Assembly: GCA_043763155.1 (NCBI GenBank)
Contig: JAYULW010000007.1
Coordinates: forward strand, 1-52,892
DNA from: JANYBV01 sp043763155
GTDB taxonomy: Bacteria > Pseudomonadota > Alphaproteobacteria > Rickettsiales > SXRF01
Reading direction: 5' to 3'
Length of the DNA stretch: 52,892 nucleotides
Shown one piece after another: positions 8,232 through 16,242 of the stretch. A program made the position numbers and the translations under genes. The notes below the pieces were generated by a model that ran no database searches, was not told where the DNA came from, and worked only from the letters and a program-made list of their open reading frames with translations. The first letter of the stretch is position 1, and the number at the start of each line of letters is the position of its first letter.

Positions 8232-10019
8232 TTATGCTACTGATTTGAATTGTAATTCCGCCAGTCTGGCATAAAGCTTACTCTGTTTCAGCAGCTCCGC
8301 ATGGGTGCCCATGGCCTCAATTTGCCCGTCATTCAGCAAAACGATACGGTCCGCCCGCGTAATGGTTGAGAGCCGGTGGGCGATCACAAAGGTCGTCCGC
8401 CCCGTCATCAGCCGGTTCAGCGCCTGCTGTATCAAATGCTCATTTTCCGAGTCCAGCGCGCTTGTCGCCTCGTCCAGAAGCAATATCCTCGGGTTGCGCA
8501 CCACCGCCCGTGCAATCGCCAGCCTCTGCCGCTGCCCGCCGGAAAGCTGCACCCCCTTTTCCCCCAAATGGGTGTCCAGCCCCTGCGGTAACCGCTGCAG
8601 GAACTCAAGCGCCGAAGCCGCATCCGCCGCCGCCATAATGTCCGCGTCGCTTGCGTCCATCCGCCCCAGCCGGATATTCTCCCGCGCCGTGCCCGTGAAA
8701 ATCACCGGGTCCTGTGGCACCAGCCCGATCAGCCCGCGCAGTTGCGGCAGCGCCATTTTGCGCAAATCCGTGCCGTTCAGCGTGATAGCCCCGGAATCCA
8801 CATCGTAAAATCGCAGCAACAGCTGGAACAGCGTGGTCTTCCCCGCACCTGAAGGCCCCACGAAAGCCACCGTGCTTCCCGGCGCCACATCCAGCGAAAA
8901 ATGGCTGATCGCCGGTTTTTCAGGCCGCATGGCATAGGTAAACGTCACATCGTCAAACCGCACCTCCGCAGGCCCCTCCACGGTAATCGCCACCGGCACG
9001 TCCGGCGAGGCCACCGCCGGCGGCAATTGCAGCAGCTCTGAAATCCGCTCCGCCGCCCCCGCCGCGCGCTGGATATCGGCCCATACTTCGCTGATCGCTC
9101 CCACCGCGCCCGCAACAACCACAGAATAAAACACAAACGCCGAAAGCTGCCCGCTGCTGATCCGCCCCGCCAGCACATCCTTGCCGCCAAACCACAGCAC
9201 CATCACAATCGCGCCGAACACCATCGTAATCACCAGCGCGGTCAGCGCCGCGCGAAACTTGATCCGCCCCAGCGCCGCGTTCAGCGCCGCATCGGCATGT
9301 TCCTCAAACCTCGCCTGCTGGAAAGGCTCCAGCACCAGCGCCTGCACCGCGCGGATGGCATTCAGGCTTTCTTCCGCAAACCCGCTGATATCGGCCACCC
9401 GGTTCTGCGATTCCTTCCCCAGCACCCGCACCCGCTTGCCCAGCATGATAATGGGGATCACCACCAGCGGCACCATCACCAGCACATATTCCGTAAGCCG
9501 CGCTGAGGTAATCATCAGCAGCACGAACCCGCCGATGAACATCAGCGTATTGCGCAGCGCAATGGAAACCGAACTGCCGATCATCGTTTGCAGCAGCGTC
9601 GTATCCGTGGTCAGCCGCGACAGCAATTCCCCCGTCCGCGTCGTTTCAAAAAACCCGATATGCATCTGTGTTAAATGCCGGTACACGTCGTTGCGGATAT
9701 CGCGCACCACCCGCTCTCCGATCAGCGATACCAGGTAAAACCGCGTATACGTCGCCCCCGCCAGCAGCAGGATAACCCCCACCAGATAGCCGAACGAACG
9801 GTCAAGAAGCGCCGGGTTTCCCTTCCCGAAACCCTCATCCACCATGTAGCGCAACCCCGCCCCCATGCCCAGCACCGCCGAAGATGTAAACAACACCGCC
9901 AGCGCAGCCGCGAAAATCTGCACCCGGTAGGGCTTCAGGTATTTCAGGATAGGCCGCAGGTGCTTCACCTCGCCCTTGGCGGGCGCCTGCGCATTCAGTG
10001 CCTGCTTATTCCTGCGCAT
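8232..10019 (-). CDS. ABC exporter, MsbA-related (fused membrane and ATPase domains)
   Basis: A 595-residue half-transporter expected to work as a homodimer. Residues about 30-330 are the six-helix exporter membrane domain, with the coupling-helix region TQMHIGFFETTRTGELLSRL that is usual for lipid and drug exporters. Residues about 350-590 are the ATPase: Walker A GPSGAGKTT, Q-loop LVPQDP, signature LSGGQRQR, Walker B ILLLDEATSALD, switch IAHR. It belongs to the MsbA-related exporters common in alphaproteobacteria; substrate (lipid, lipid A or drug) is not shown. The start overlaps the end of cyaY by 14 bases, so the genes are likely cotranscribed. Confidence 0.9.
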   Translation of the reverse strand: MRRNKQALNAQAPAKGEVKHLRPILKYLKPYRVQIFAAALAVLFTSSAVLGMGAGLRYMVDEGFGKGNPALLDRSFGYLVGVILLLAGATYTRFYLVSLIGERVVRDIRNDVYRHLTQMHIGFFETTRTGELLSRLTTDTTLLQTMIGSSVSIALRNTLMFIGGFVLLMITSARLTEYVLVMVPLVVIPIIMLGKRVRVLGKESQNRVADISGFAEESLNAIRAVQALVLEPFQQARFEEHADAALNAALGRIKFRAALTALVITMVFGAIVMVLWFGGKDVLAGRISSGQLSAFVFYSVVVAGAVGAISEVWADIQRAAGAAERISELLQLPPAVASPDVPVAITVEGPAEVRFDDVTFTYAMRPEKPAISHFSLDVAPGSTVAFVGPSGAGKTTLFQLLLRFYDVDSGAITLNGTDLRKMALPQLRGLIGLVPQDPVIFTGTARENIRLGRMDASDADIMAAADAASALEFLQRLPQGLDTHLGEKGVQLSGGQRQRLAIARAVVRNPRILLLDEATSALDSENEHLIQQALNRLMTGRTTFVIAHRLSTITRADRIVLLNDGQIEAMGTHAELLKQSKLYARLAELQFKSVA

Positions 10020-10335
10020 GAATATCCACCCCCGATAATTGCCGGATTTCCGAAGCCAGCAGCTCTTCCATCACCACCCCGCTTGCCAGCGCCCAGGCCT
10101 GCCGACCCTCGTCGAACGGAAAATGCAGCCCCCCGCTGATCGGCGAAGACAGCCACACCTGCCTGCTCGGCCCGTGCTTGCTGACCACCATGGTCTTGCC
10201 CTTGGGCAGCTCCACCGTAAGCACCCCCGGCACCAGCTCCACATCAAGCACACCGCCCGCATCCGCATCTTCAATACGGTCGGAAAGCCGCGTCAGCGTC
10301 GCATCGGCCAGCCGGTTGAAATCACTATCGTTCAT
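10006..10335 (-). CDS. cyaY: CyaY, frataxin-like iron protein
   Basis: A 109-residue protein of usual CyaY length. The N-terminal helix is acidic (residues about 15-28, with SDRIEDADAGG), followed by the frataxin strands. The core reads GVLTVELP, then KTMVVSKHGPSRQVWLSSP with the conserved Gln-x-Trp-x-Ser-Ser/Ala-Pro segment, and SGGLHF after it. CyaY binds iron through the acidic ridge and modulates iron-sulfur cluster assembly on IscS/IscU. It is the first gene of a two-gene unit with the exporter, and lies divergent from the PHA depolymerase gene. Confidence 0.9.
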   Translation of the reverse strand: MNDSDFNRLADATLTRLSDRIEDADAGGVLDVELVPGVLTVELPKGKTMVVSKHGPSRQVWLSSPISGGLHFPFDEGRQAWALASGVVMEELLASEIRQLSGVDIHAQE

Positions 10336-10478
10336 AAACTATTAACAACATTCATTTTGCATTGGAATTCACGCGCATTAGGCTACGTGCAAAACCCGCT
10401 GTCAAGCGCCGAACCGTCACAAGTTTCACCGCCTCTTGTAATCGGTAATTTATGCCCCACCTATCTATTCTTAACAGT

Positions 10479-10495
10479 ATGTTCACACACAACAT
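10479..10495. promoter_or_regulatory. inverted repeat upstream of the PHA depolymerase gene (possible operator)
   Basis: ATGTT-N7-AACAT is a perfect 5-bp inverted repeat just upstream of TATAGT (10509-10514), a candidate -10 box. It lies about 55 bp before the depolymerase start in the 214-bp divergent region with cyaY. It could bind a dimeric regulator. Speculative. Confidence 0.3.
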
Positions 10496-10549
10496 GCTAA
10501 CATAAGGCTATAGTCTGCCTAAGGAAAAGCATAATAAGGAATGTTCTGG

Positions 10550-11788
10550 ATGATGAATAACCGCGAAAACAGCCCCCTGTACAGTTTCCACGAAATGCAG
10601 GCAGCGGCACTCTCCCCCATCAACTTCATGGCCAATGCCAGCAAGGTTTTTCACTCCAACCCCTTAAGCCCGCTCACCTACACCGGCTATGGCCGCCGCA
10701 TGGCCGCCGCATCCGAAGTGCTGGAGCGCGTCACCCACCGCTACGGCAAGCCCGAATTCGGCCTCACCCATACCAAGGTCGCAGGCAAGGACGTGAAAAT
10801 CACCGAGGAGATCGTCACCGCGCTTCCTTTCTGCAACCTGCTTCATTTCCGTAAAGACATTAATAAGCAGCAGCCTAAGCTGCTCATCGTCGCCCCCATG
10901 TCCGGCCATCACGCCACCCTCTTGCGTGGCACGGTGGAAGCCCTTCTGCCCGATCTGGACGTCTACATCACCGACTGGCTGGATGCACGCAACGTGCCCA
11001 TCTACCACGGCGATTTCACACTCGAAAGCTACATTGAATACACCGTGGAATTCACCCGCCTCCTCAAAGGCGACGTGCATCTCCTTGCCGTGTGCCAGCC
11101 CTCCGTACCCGTCATGATCGCCGCCTCTGTCATGAATGAGCGCAAAGACAATCCCCCCAAATCCATGACTCTCATCGGCGGCCCCATCGACACCCGCATC
11201 AACCCCACCAAGGTCAATAAGCTGGCTTCGGAAAAGCCGCTGCAATGGTTCAAGAATAACGTCATCACCCGCGTGCCGGTGAACTATCCCGGCTTCATGC
11301 GCCGTGTCTATCCGGGCTTCCTCCAGCTCAGCGGCTTCATGCAGCTGAACCTCGACCGCCACATCAACGCCCATAAAGACCTGTTCAAGCATCTGGTGGA
11401 AGGCGACGGCGAAAGCGCAACCGCCCACCGTAAATTCTACGACGAATACCTCTCCGTGTGCGACCTGCCCGCCGAATTCTATCTCGACTGCATAGATCAG
11501 GTCTTCCAGCGCCACCTGCTGCCTAAGGGCGAATTCGTCTACGAAGGCAAAAAAGTAAAGCCCTCCGCCATCACCAAAACCGCCCTCCTCACCCTCGAAG
11601 GCGAGCTGGACGATATTTCCGGCGTAGGCCAGACCAAAGCAGCGCAAACCTTGTGCTCCGCCCTTCCCGAAGAGATGCGCACCCACTACATGCAAAAAGG
11701 CGTGGGCCATTACGGCATCTTCAACGGCCGCAAGTTCCGCGAGCATGTTGTGCCCATCATCGTGGATTTCATCGGCCGCCACGACTAA
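10550..11788 (+). CDS. phaZ: intracellular polyhydroxyalkanoate depolymerase
   Basis: A 412-residue protein of the intracellular PHB/PHA depolymerase family, which hydrolyses storage granules to hydroxyacids. The nucleophile motif is AVCQPSVPV, where Cys replaces the lipase-box Ser, as in the PhaZ1 group. The Asp is probably in GELDDISG and the His in GVGHYGIFNG near the C-terminus. AAGGA at 10535-10539 is best spaced for ATG 10550 or 10553; the ATG at 10541 is only one base from it, so I chose 10550. The gene is monocistronic, between divergent cyaY and the next membrane-protein gene. No PHA synthase is in the window. Confidence 0.9.
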   Translation: MMNNRENSPLYSFHEMQAAALSPINFMANASKVFHSNPLSPLTYTGYGRRMAAASEVLERVTHRYGKPEFGLTHTKVAGKDVKITEEIVTALPFCNLLHFRKDINKQQPKLLIVAPMSGHHATLLRGTVEALLPDLDVYITDWLDARNVPIYHGDFTLESYIEYTVEFTRLLKGDVHLLAVCQPSVPVMIAASVMNERKDNPPKSMTLIGGPIDTRINPTKVNKLASEKPLQWFKNNVITRVPVNYPGFMRRVYPGFLQLSGFMQLNLDRHINAHKDLFKHLVEGDGESATAHRKFYDEYLSVCDLPAEFYLDCIDQVFQRHLLPKGEFVYEGKKVKPSAITKTALLTLEGELDDISGVGQTKAAQTLCSALPEEMRTHYMQKGVGHYGIFNGRKFREHVVPIIVDFIGRHD

Positions 11789-11798
11789 ACCGGCGCGC

Positions 11799-11827
11799 TT
11801 GACGCAATCCCCCCCCTTCTCTAGGCT
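11799..11827 (+). promoter_or_regulatory. sigma-70-like promoter, probably leaderless, for the membrane-protein gene
   Basis: TTGACG (11799-11804), a 17-bp spacer and TAGGCT (11822-11827). The ATG at 11834 starts 7 bases after the -10 box, the same geometry as before the CDF gene, and no Shine-Dalgarno intervenes. Prediction only. Confidence 0.45.
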
Positions 11828-11833
11828 CCGCCT

Positions 11834-13333
11834 ATGGAAGAAATCTCTCCTCTAACGCCAGCCATGCCGCCGGGCGCGTACCCCCACTCCGCATTCCGGC
11901 TCCTTTTCACCTGCCTCCTTTTTTCTTTCATCGCATACATCCTCACCGCCTCCGGCGCTGCGATGTTTACAGACACCGACCCTCTCTGGCATCTCGCCGC
12001 AGGCGATCTCATCCGCCAGATTCACAGCATCCCCACCGTCGACCCCTGGTCGTTTACCGCAGGCAAATACCGCTGGCTCAATATTTCCTGGGGCTGGGAC
12101 ACCGCCATGAGCTGGGTGCATGACACCGGGGGCTGGCATGCCATGATCGCGCTCAATGCGCTCACCATCGCCGCCATCATCGCCGTGGTATTCTACACCT
12201 GCCTGACATACAGCGGCAGCTTCCTCGCCAGCCTCGCCGCCACCGTCGGCGCCATCACCTTGCTATCCCTCTCACTGCGCCCGCTGCAGGTCAGCAACCT
12301 CATGGTCGCGCTGTGGTTCCTGCTTCTGGGCCTTATCCTCCGTAAGCGCCTTTCCCCCCTCTGGCTTCTCCTTTTCCCTTTGTTAAGCCTGCTTTGGGTA
12401 AACATCCATGGCGGCTTTATCATGGTTCCGCTCCTGCTGGGCGCGTTCCTCCTTCAGGCAGCCCTGCGCCGTGAAGCCCGCCTCGCAAACGCTTTGCTCG
12501 GAAGCCTGCTTACCTGCACCGCCGTGCTAAGCTGCAATCCCTATGGGCTGGAAATAATCGAAGCCGTTCGCAGGCCGCTGGCCACCGTGGCCAACCGCTT
12601 TATCCTTGAATGGCAGCCTTTCTCCTTCACCGCCGCAAATATGGTCTCCCACCTCGACGTATTCGCCTTCCTGCTTGTCGCCTTCCTCCCCACCCGCAAG
12701 CTCCTCCCGGCTGAGCGCTACTTGGCGCTGCTCTGGTGCGCACTGAGCTTCACCGCTAACCGCTACCTCTCCATTTTCGCCATTCTCGGCGCCCCCACCC
12801 TTGCCTGCGCCGTCGCCGCCATTCTTCCTTCCCAGCCATCAAAACTCACCACCACCCTGCTCAACGCGTACGATAAAAAACCCCTCGCCTATAGCGTCCT
12901 CGCCGCCTCCATGCTGCTTGCGGCATGGCTCCCCACCGCCTCGGCCAGCGCGTACTTAAAACAGCAATTTCTCGCCCCAAATCACATGGCCGAGGAAATC
13001 AACTTCATGAAACAATACCCCTCCATCCATTTCCTCACCCATTTCAACCTCGCCGCCATCGTGGCCTACGAAACCCGGGGCGAAGTTCCCGTCTTCGTAG
13101 ACCCTCGCACCGAAACCGCCTTCCCCCCCGAAATATTGCAGGCCTACCTCCAGTTCCATTACGGGCTCCCTGGCTGGCAGGAACTCCTCACCGACTATGA
13201 TATTGGCGGCGTCGTGCTCCCCCTCCCCGGCCATGATCCTGAAAACGACGCCATTCTCCAGCGTTTCCACGCCATGCCCGGCTGGTACGCGGCCTTTACC
13301 GGCCCCACCGCAATTGTTTTTCTTCGCCAATAG
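11834..13333 (+). CDS. polytopic membrane protein, GT-C glycosyltransferase-like
   Basis: A 499-residue inner-membrane protein with roughly ten hydrophobic helices. The first extracytoplasmic loop contains TDTDPLWHLAAGDLI and then IPTVDPWSF, a pattern of acidic residues after the first helix seen in many uncharacterised GT-C-like membrane proteins. The last 120 residues are soluble and contain VFVDPRTETAFPPEIL, also typical of that group. The role is unknown; transfer of a lipid-linked sugar is the obvious guess but is not shown. No Shine-Dalgarno precedes the ATG, in line with a leaderless message. A small gap separates it from the next gene. Confidence 0.75.
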   Translation: MEEISPLTPAMPPGAYPHSAFRLLFTCLLFSFIAYILTASGAAMFTDTDPLWHLAAGDLIRQIHSIPTVDPWSFTAGKYRWLNISWGWDTAMSWVHDTGGWHAMIALNALTIAAIIAVVFYTCLTYSGSFLASLAATVGAITLLSLSLRPLQVSNLMVALWFLLLGLILRKRLSPLWLLLFPLLSLLWVNIHGGFIMVPLLLGAFLLQAALRREARLANALLGSLLTCTAVLSCNPYGLEIIEAVRRPLATVANRFILEWQPFSFTAANMVSHLDVFAFLLVAFLPTRKLLPAERYLALLWCALSFTANRYLSIFAILGAPTLACAVAAILPSQPSKLTTTLLNAYDKKPLAYSVLAASMLLAAWLPTASASAYLKQQFLAPNHMAEEINFMKQYPSIHFLTHFNLAAIVAYETRGEVPVFVDPRTETAFPPEILQAYLQFHYGLPGWQELLTDYDIGGVVLPLPGHDPENDAILQRFHAMPGWYAAFTGPTAIVFLRQ

Positions 13334-13389
13334 CCTAAGAATTATTAATTATTATCTGCTATGCTCTAGCTAAACCTTAGGAAAAGCGA

Positions 13390-14484
13390 ATGCCAGATAC
13401 CCAATGGCTTAAAAAATTCGCGCCGTGGCTCGTTGAGCACACGGGCGCAACTGGCTTGGAAGCCATGGAAGTGCACGCCGCCAATCACATGGTGACCAAA
13501 CTTCAGGTGCAGCGCATCGGCACGCTTCAGGAAATACGCGATGCCGTGGCCACTTACGTCATCCACGGCAAAACCGAGGGCGATCCGCCACTGGTCAACA
13601 GCTTCGACATGGAACAGCTACAGATTGAATCGCGCCGTCAGGCCAGCGCCGATCTCGGCGCTAAATTCGGCAAATTGCAGGCAAGCATGGAACGCTCCAA
13701 AGCAGCCGAGGTCGTAGCCTTTAATCGCACTCTCGAAGAGATGCTGCAACTTCGCTACGCCGAAACCCCGCAAACCGCCGCAGATTATCTGCCCTTGATA
13801 CAAGCCGCCTACGCCAAGGATCACGGCCAGCCCTTGTTCAGCCGGGAAGGCGAAATGGCTTCACTGGAATTCACCGGGGGCCGCACCCTGCCCGAGGCCG
13901 CAAAAGAAGTATATGACCAGATAAAGCGTGTCACCGGCTTCGGCCCCGAATCATGGCGCAGGCGCGATGAACGCCTCGAATATCACGCCGCTGAAACGCT
14001 GAAAACTCAGTTTCCATCCGCACCTCCCGAAGAAATCACCCGGAAAGTAAAAGAAAAAGAATACGGCTCAAGTGTCGAAATAAGCTTCGATAAAAAAGAA
14101 ATGCGCCGGAAAAGCTTCTCAGACCTGCTCAGGGCAGAAATTGCAACAGCTCCTCTCAGCCCCGCCATGCGCGATGAGCGCAAAGAACTATACGCCATAC
14201 TGGATAAGGAAATCACCCCCGAAGCACTGAAATTGCACGTAGAGCCGCATATGCGCATCAACACCTATCACTTAGCCATGAATATGTATGATGCACAGCA
14301 TAGCGGCCATAAGCGCACGATAGGAAATCCCGATATTGTCGCGCTTTACCGCGAAACCCTGTTAAAACTGGAACAGCAGGAAAAAGCGCCCCTTCAGGGC
14401 AAGCTTAAAGCCGACGGTTCAGGCCGCAGCGAGGGCCCCCGCCCCACCGCTCCGAAAAGCGACGGCCCCGAAGGCATAGCCTAG
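13390..14484 (+). CDS. uncharacterised protein, 364 aa
   Basis: A soluble, charged, mainly helical protein with no signal peptide, membrane helix or motif that I recognise. Helical segments rich in Glu, Lys, Arg and Ala occupy about residues 75-125, 175-260 and 270-340. The C-terminal 35 residues are a low-complexity tail of Gly, Pro, Ser and Lys. The start is supported by AGGAAA about 8 bases upstream. The gene stands alone between the membrane-protein gene and the carA promoter. It is one of several orphan proteins in this window (also at 37874-39334 and 50530-51783). I see no shared motif between them. Confidence 0.75.
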   Translation: MPDTQWLKKFAPWLVEHTGATGLEAMEVHAANHMVTKLQVQRIGTLQEIRDAVATYVIHGKTEGDPPLVNSFDMEQLQIESRRQASADLGAKFGKLQASMERSKAAEVVAFNRTLEEMLQLRYAETPQTAADYLPLIQAAYAKDHGQPLFSREGEMASLEFTGGRTLPEAAKEVYDQIKRVTGFGPESWRRRDERLEYHAAETLKTQFPSAPPEEITRKVKEKEYGSSVEISFDKKEMRRKSFSDLLRAEIATAPLSPAMRDERKELYAILDKEITPEALKLHVEPHMRINTYHLAMNMYDAQHSGHKRTIGNPDIVALYRETLLKLEQQEKAPLQGKLKADGSGRSEGPRPTAPKSDGPEGIA

Positions 14485-14510
14485 CATTCCCCAAGCTTTT
14501 CGTTATGCAC

Positions 14511-14539
14511 TTGACGCGCTGCCCGCACTTCTTTATTGT
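14511..14539 (+). promoter_or_regulatory. sigma-70-like promoter for carA
   Basis: TTGACG (14511-14516), a 17-bp spacer and TATTGT (14534-14539). The predicted transcription start near 14546 leaves a leader of about 65 nt before the carA ATG. I see no attenuator or pyrimidine-responsive structure in the leader. Confidence 0.6.
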
Positions 14540-14611
14540 CCGGCAGATTTAGCTGCTTTTACGCACACACCCAACACAATAACCCGCTGGAAAAGGTAAG
14601 AAAAACACCTC

Positions 14612-15784
14612 ATGGCCGATTCGCGCACCCACATCCCTCCCCACGCCAACGCCTGCCTCATGCTCGCAGACGGCAAAGTGTTTTTCGGGAAGGGCGTAGG
14701 CGCCCCCGGCACCGGCATCGGCGAAATCTGTTTCAACACCGCCATGACCGGCTATCAGGAAGTCATTACCGACCTGTCCTTCGCAGGCCAGATCATCACC
14801 TTCACCTTCCCCCATATCGGCAATGTCGGCACCAACGATGAAGACCTCGAAGCCGTAAAACCCCATATCAGCGGCATCGTCATCCGCGAAAACATCACCG
14901 AGCCCTCCAGCTTCCGCTCCACCGCCCACCTGCAAAGCTGGCTCGCAAGATACACCATCACCGGTATCTGCGCCGTTGACACCCGTGCACTCACCCGCCA
15001 CATCCGCAAATTCGGCGCGCAGAACGCCGCCATCTGCTTCCTGAAAGAAGGCGAATCCTTCGATTTCACTAAACTCCAGAGCCAGATCCTCGGCTGCCCG
15101 GACATGACCGGCCGCGAACTCGCCGCCGAAGTCACCACCCCAAAAACCTATGAATGGACCCAGACCAGCTGGAAACTCGGCTCCGGCTTCGGCACCCAGT
15201 CCGCCCCCCGCCGCCATGTCGTCGCCATCGACTACGGTGAAAAGCTCAACATCCTCCGCAGCCTCGCCGAGCGGGATTGCAAGGTCACCGTCGTCCCCGC
15301 CCAGACCAAGGCGGAAGACATCATGAAACTGAATCCCGACGGCATCTTCCTCAGTAACGGCCCAGGCGACCCCGCCGCCACCGGCGTCTATGCCGTGCCC
15401 GAACTGCAAAAACTCATCGCCACCGGCACCCCTGTCATCGGCATCTGCCTCGGCCACCAGTTGCTCGGCATCGCCTTGGGCGGCAAAACCGCCAAACTGC
15501 CACAGGGCCACCGCGGCGCAAACCAGCCTGTGAAAAACCTCGAAACCGGCGCCGTCGAAATCACCAGCCAGAATCACGGCTTCGCCGTCATGCCCGAAAG
15601 CCTTCCCAAAAATGTGAAAATGACCCATGTCTCCTTGTTCGACGGCGTGTGCGAAGGCCTGAAAAGCACCGACAAGCCGGTCTTTTCCGTGCAATACCAC
15701 CCCGAATCCTCCCCCGGCCCCCATGACAGCCGCTACCTCTTCGATAACTTCATCGCCATGATGGATAAAAAAGATGCGCGCTAG
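14612..15784 (+). CDS. carA: carbamoyl-phosphate synthase, small (glutaminase) subunit
   Basis: A 390-residue subunit of usual length that releases ammonia from glutamine for CarB. The N-terminal half carries the CarA-specific region (FFGKGVGAPGTGIGE, NTAMTGYQE). The C-terminal half is a class I amidotransferase with the nucleophile Cys in GICLGHQLLG and the His/Glu pair in QYHPE. An AAGG element precedes the ATG. The end overlaps the start of the next gene by 11 bases, and carB follows, so carA, a small exported-protein gene and carB appear to form one transcript. Confidence 0.97.
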   Translation: MADSRTHIPPHANACLMLADGKVFFGKGVGAPGTGIGEICFNTAMTGYQEVITDLSFAGQIITFTFPHIGNVGTNDEDLEAVKPHISGIVIRENITEPSSFRSTAHLQSWLARYTITGICAVDTRALTRHIRKFGAQNAAICFLKEGESFDFTKLQSQILGCPDMTGRELAAEVTTPKTYEWTQTSWKLGSGFGTQSAPRRHVVAIDYGEKLNILRSLAERDCKVTVVPAQTKAEDIMKLNPDGIFLSNGPGDPAATGVYAVPELQKLIATGTPVIGICLGHQLLGIALGGKTAKLPQGHRGANQPVKNLETGAVEITSQNHGFAVMPESLPKNVKMTHVSLFDGVCEGLKSTDKPVFSVQYHPESSPGPHDSRYLFDNFIAMMDKKDAR

Positions 15785-16235
15785 ACTGGCTCTTCTCCTC
15801 GCCCTTTTCGCCTTCCCCGCCTATGCGGAAGACCCCGCCGCCAGCGAGCGCACACAGGAAACCATTCCCGTAGGCGATAGCCGCTTCCTCATCTTCGTAG
15901 GCGCGCCCGACGACGGCCAGATCGGCTACACCGTGGACCTCATCAAGGTCGATGACGGCACGCCTTATTACATTCCCCTATTCATGGAAGAATATAACCA
16001 TGACACCAACACCGCACAGCTCAGCTATGGCGTGGCCTTCGAAGCCGTAAGCTACCACTACAACAAAACCGAGCACACCCTCGACATCCGCAGCATCGCC
16101 CCCGAAACCAAAACCCGGCTGGATTTGCATTACACGCTGGACGACGACATCCTCCACCTCCAGTCCGTCATGTCCCAGCCCGAGACATGCAAAAAAGACT
16201 GCAAGGCAAAACAAATATATACCAAGAAATCCTAG
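15774..16235 (+). CDS. small exported protein between carA and carB
   Basis: A 153-residue protein with a clear Sec signal peptide (LALLLALFAFPAYA, cleavage probably before Glu19). The mature part is rich in beta-type sequence and acidic residues, and ends with a Lys-rich tail containing two cysteines (ETCKKDCKAK) that could form a disulfide. I recognise no family. It overlaps carA by 11 bases and is followed by carB after 7 bases, so it is translated from the carAB message even though a periplasmic protein has no evident tie to carbamoyl phosphate synthesis. Confidence 0.75.
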   Translation: MRARLALLLALFAFPAYAEDPAASERTQETIPVGDSRFLIFVGAPDDGQIGYTVDLIKVDDGTPYYIPLFMEEYNHDTNTAQLSYGVAFEAVSYHYNKTEHTLDIRSIAPETKTRLDLHYTLDDDILHLQSVMSQPETCKKDCKAKQIYTKKS

Positions 16236-16242
16236 GAAACCC

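Noticed and set aside
10664..11782. A 372-codon minus-strand open frame
   Set aside because: It lies wholly under the PHA depolymerase gene and has Gly/Val/Ala-rich shadow composition.
14549..15724. A 391-codon minus-strand open frame
   Set aside because: It is the reverse-strand shadow of carA.
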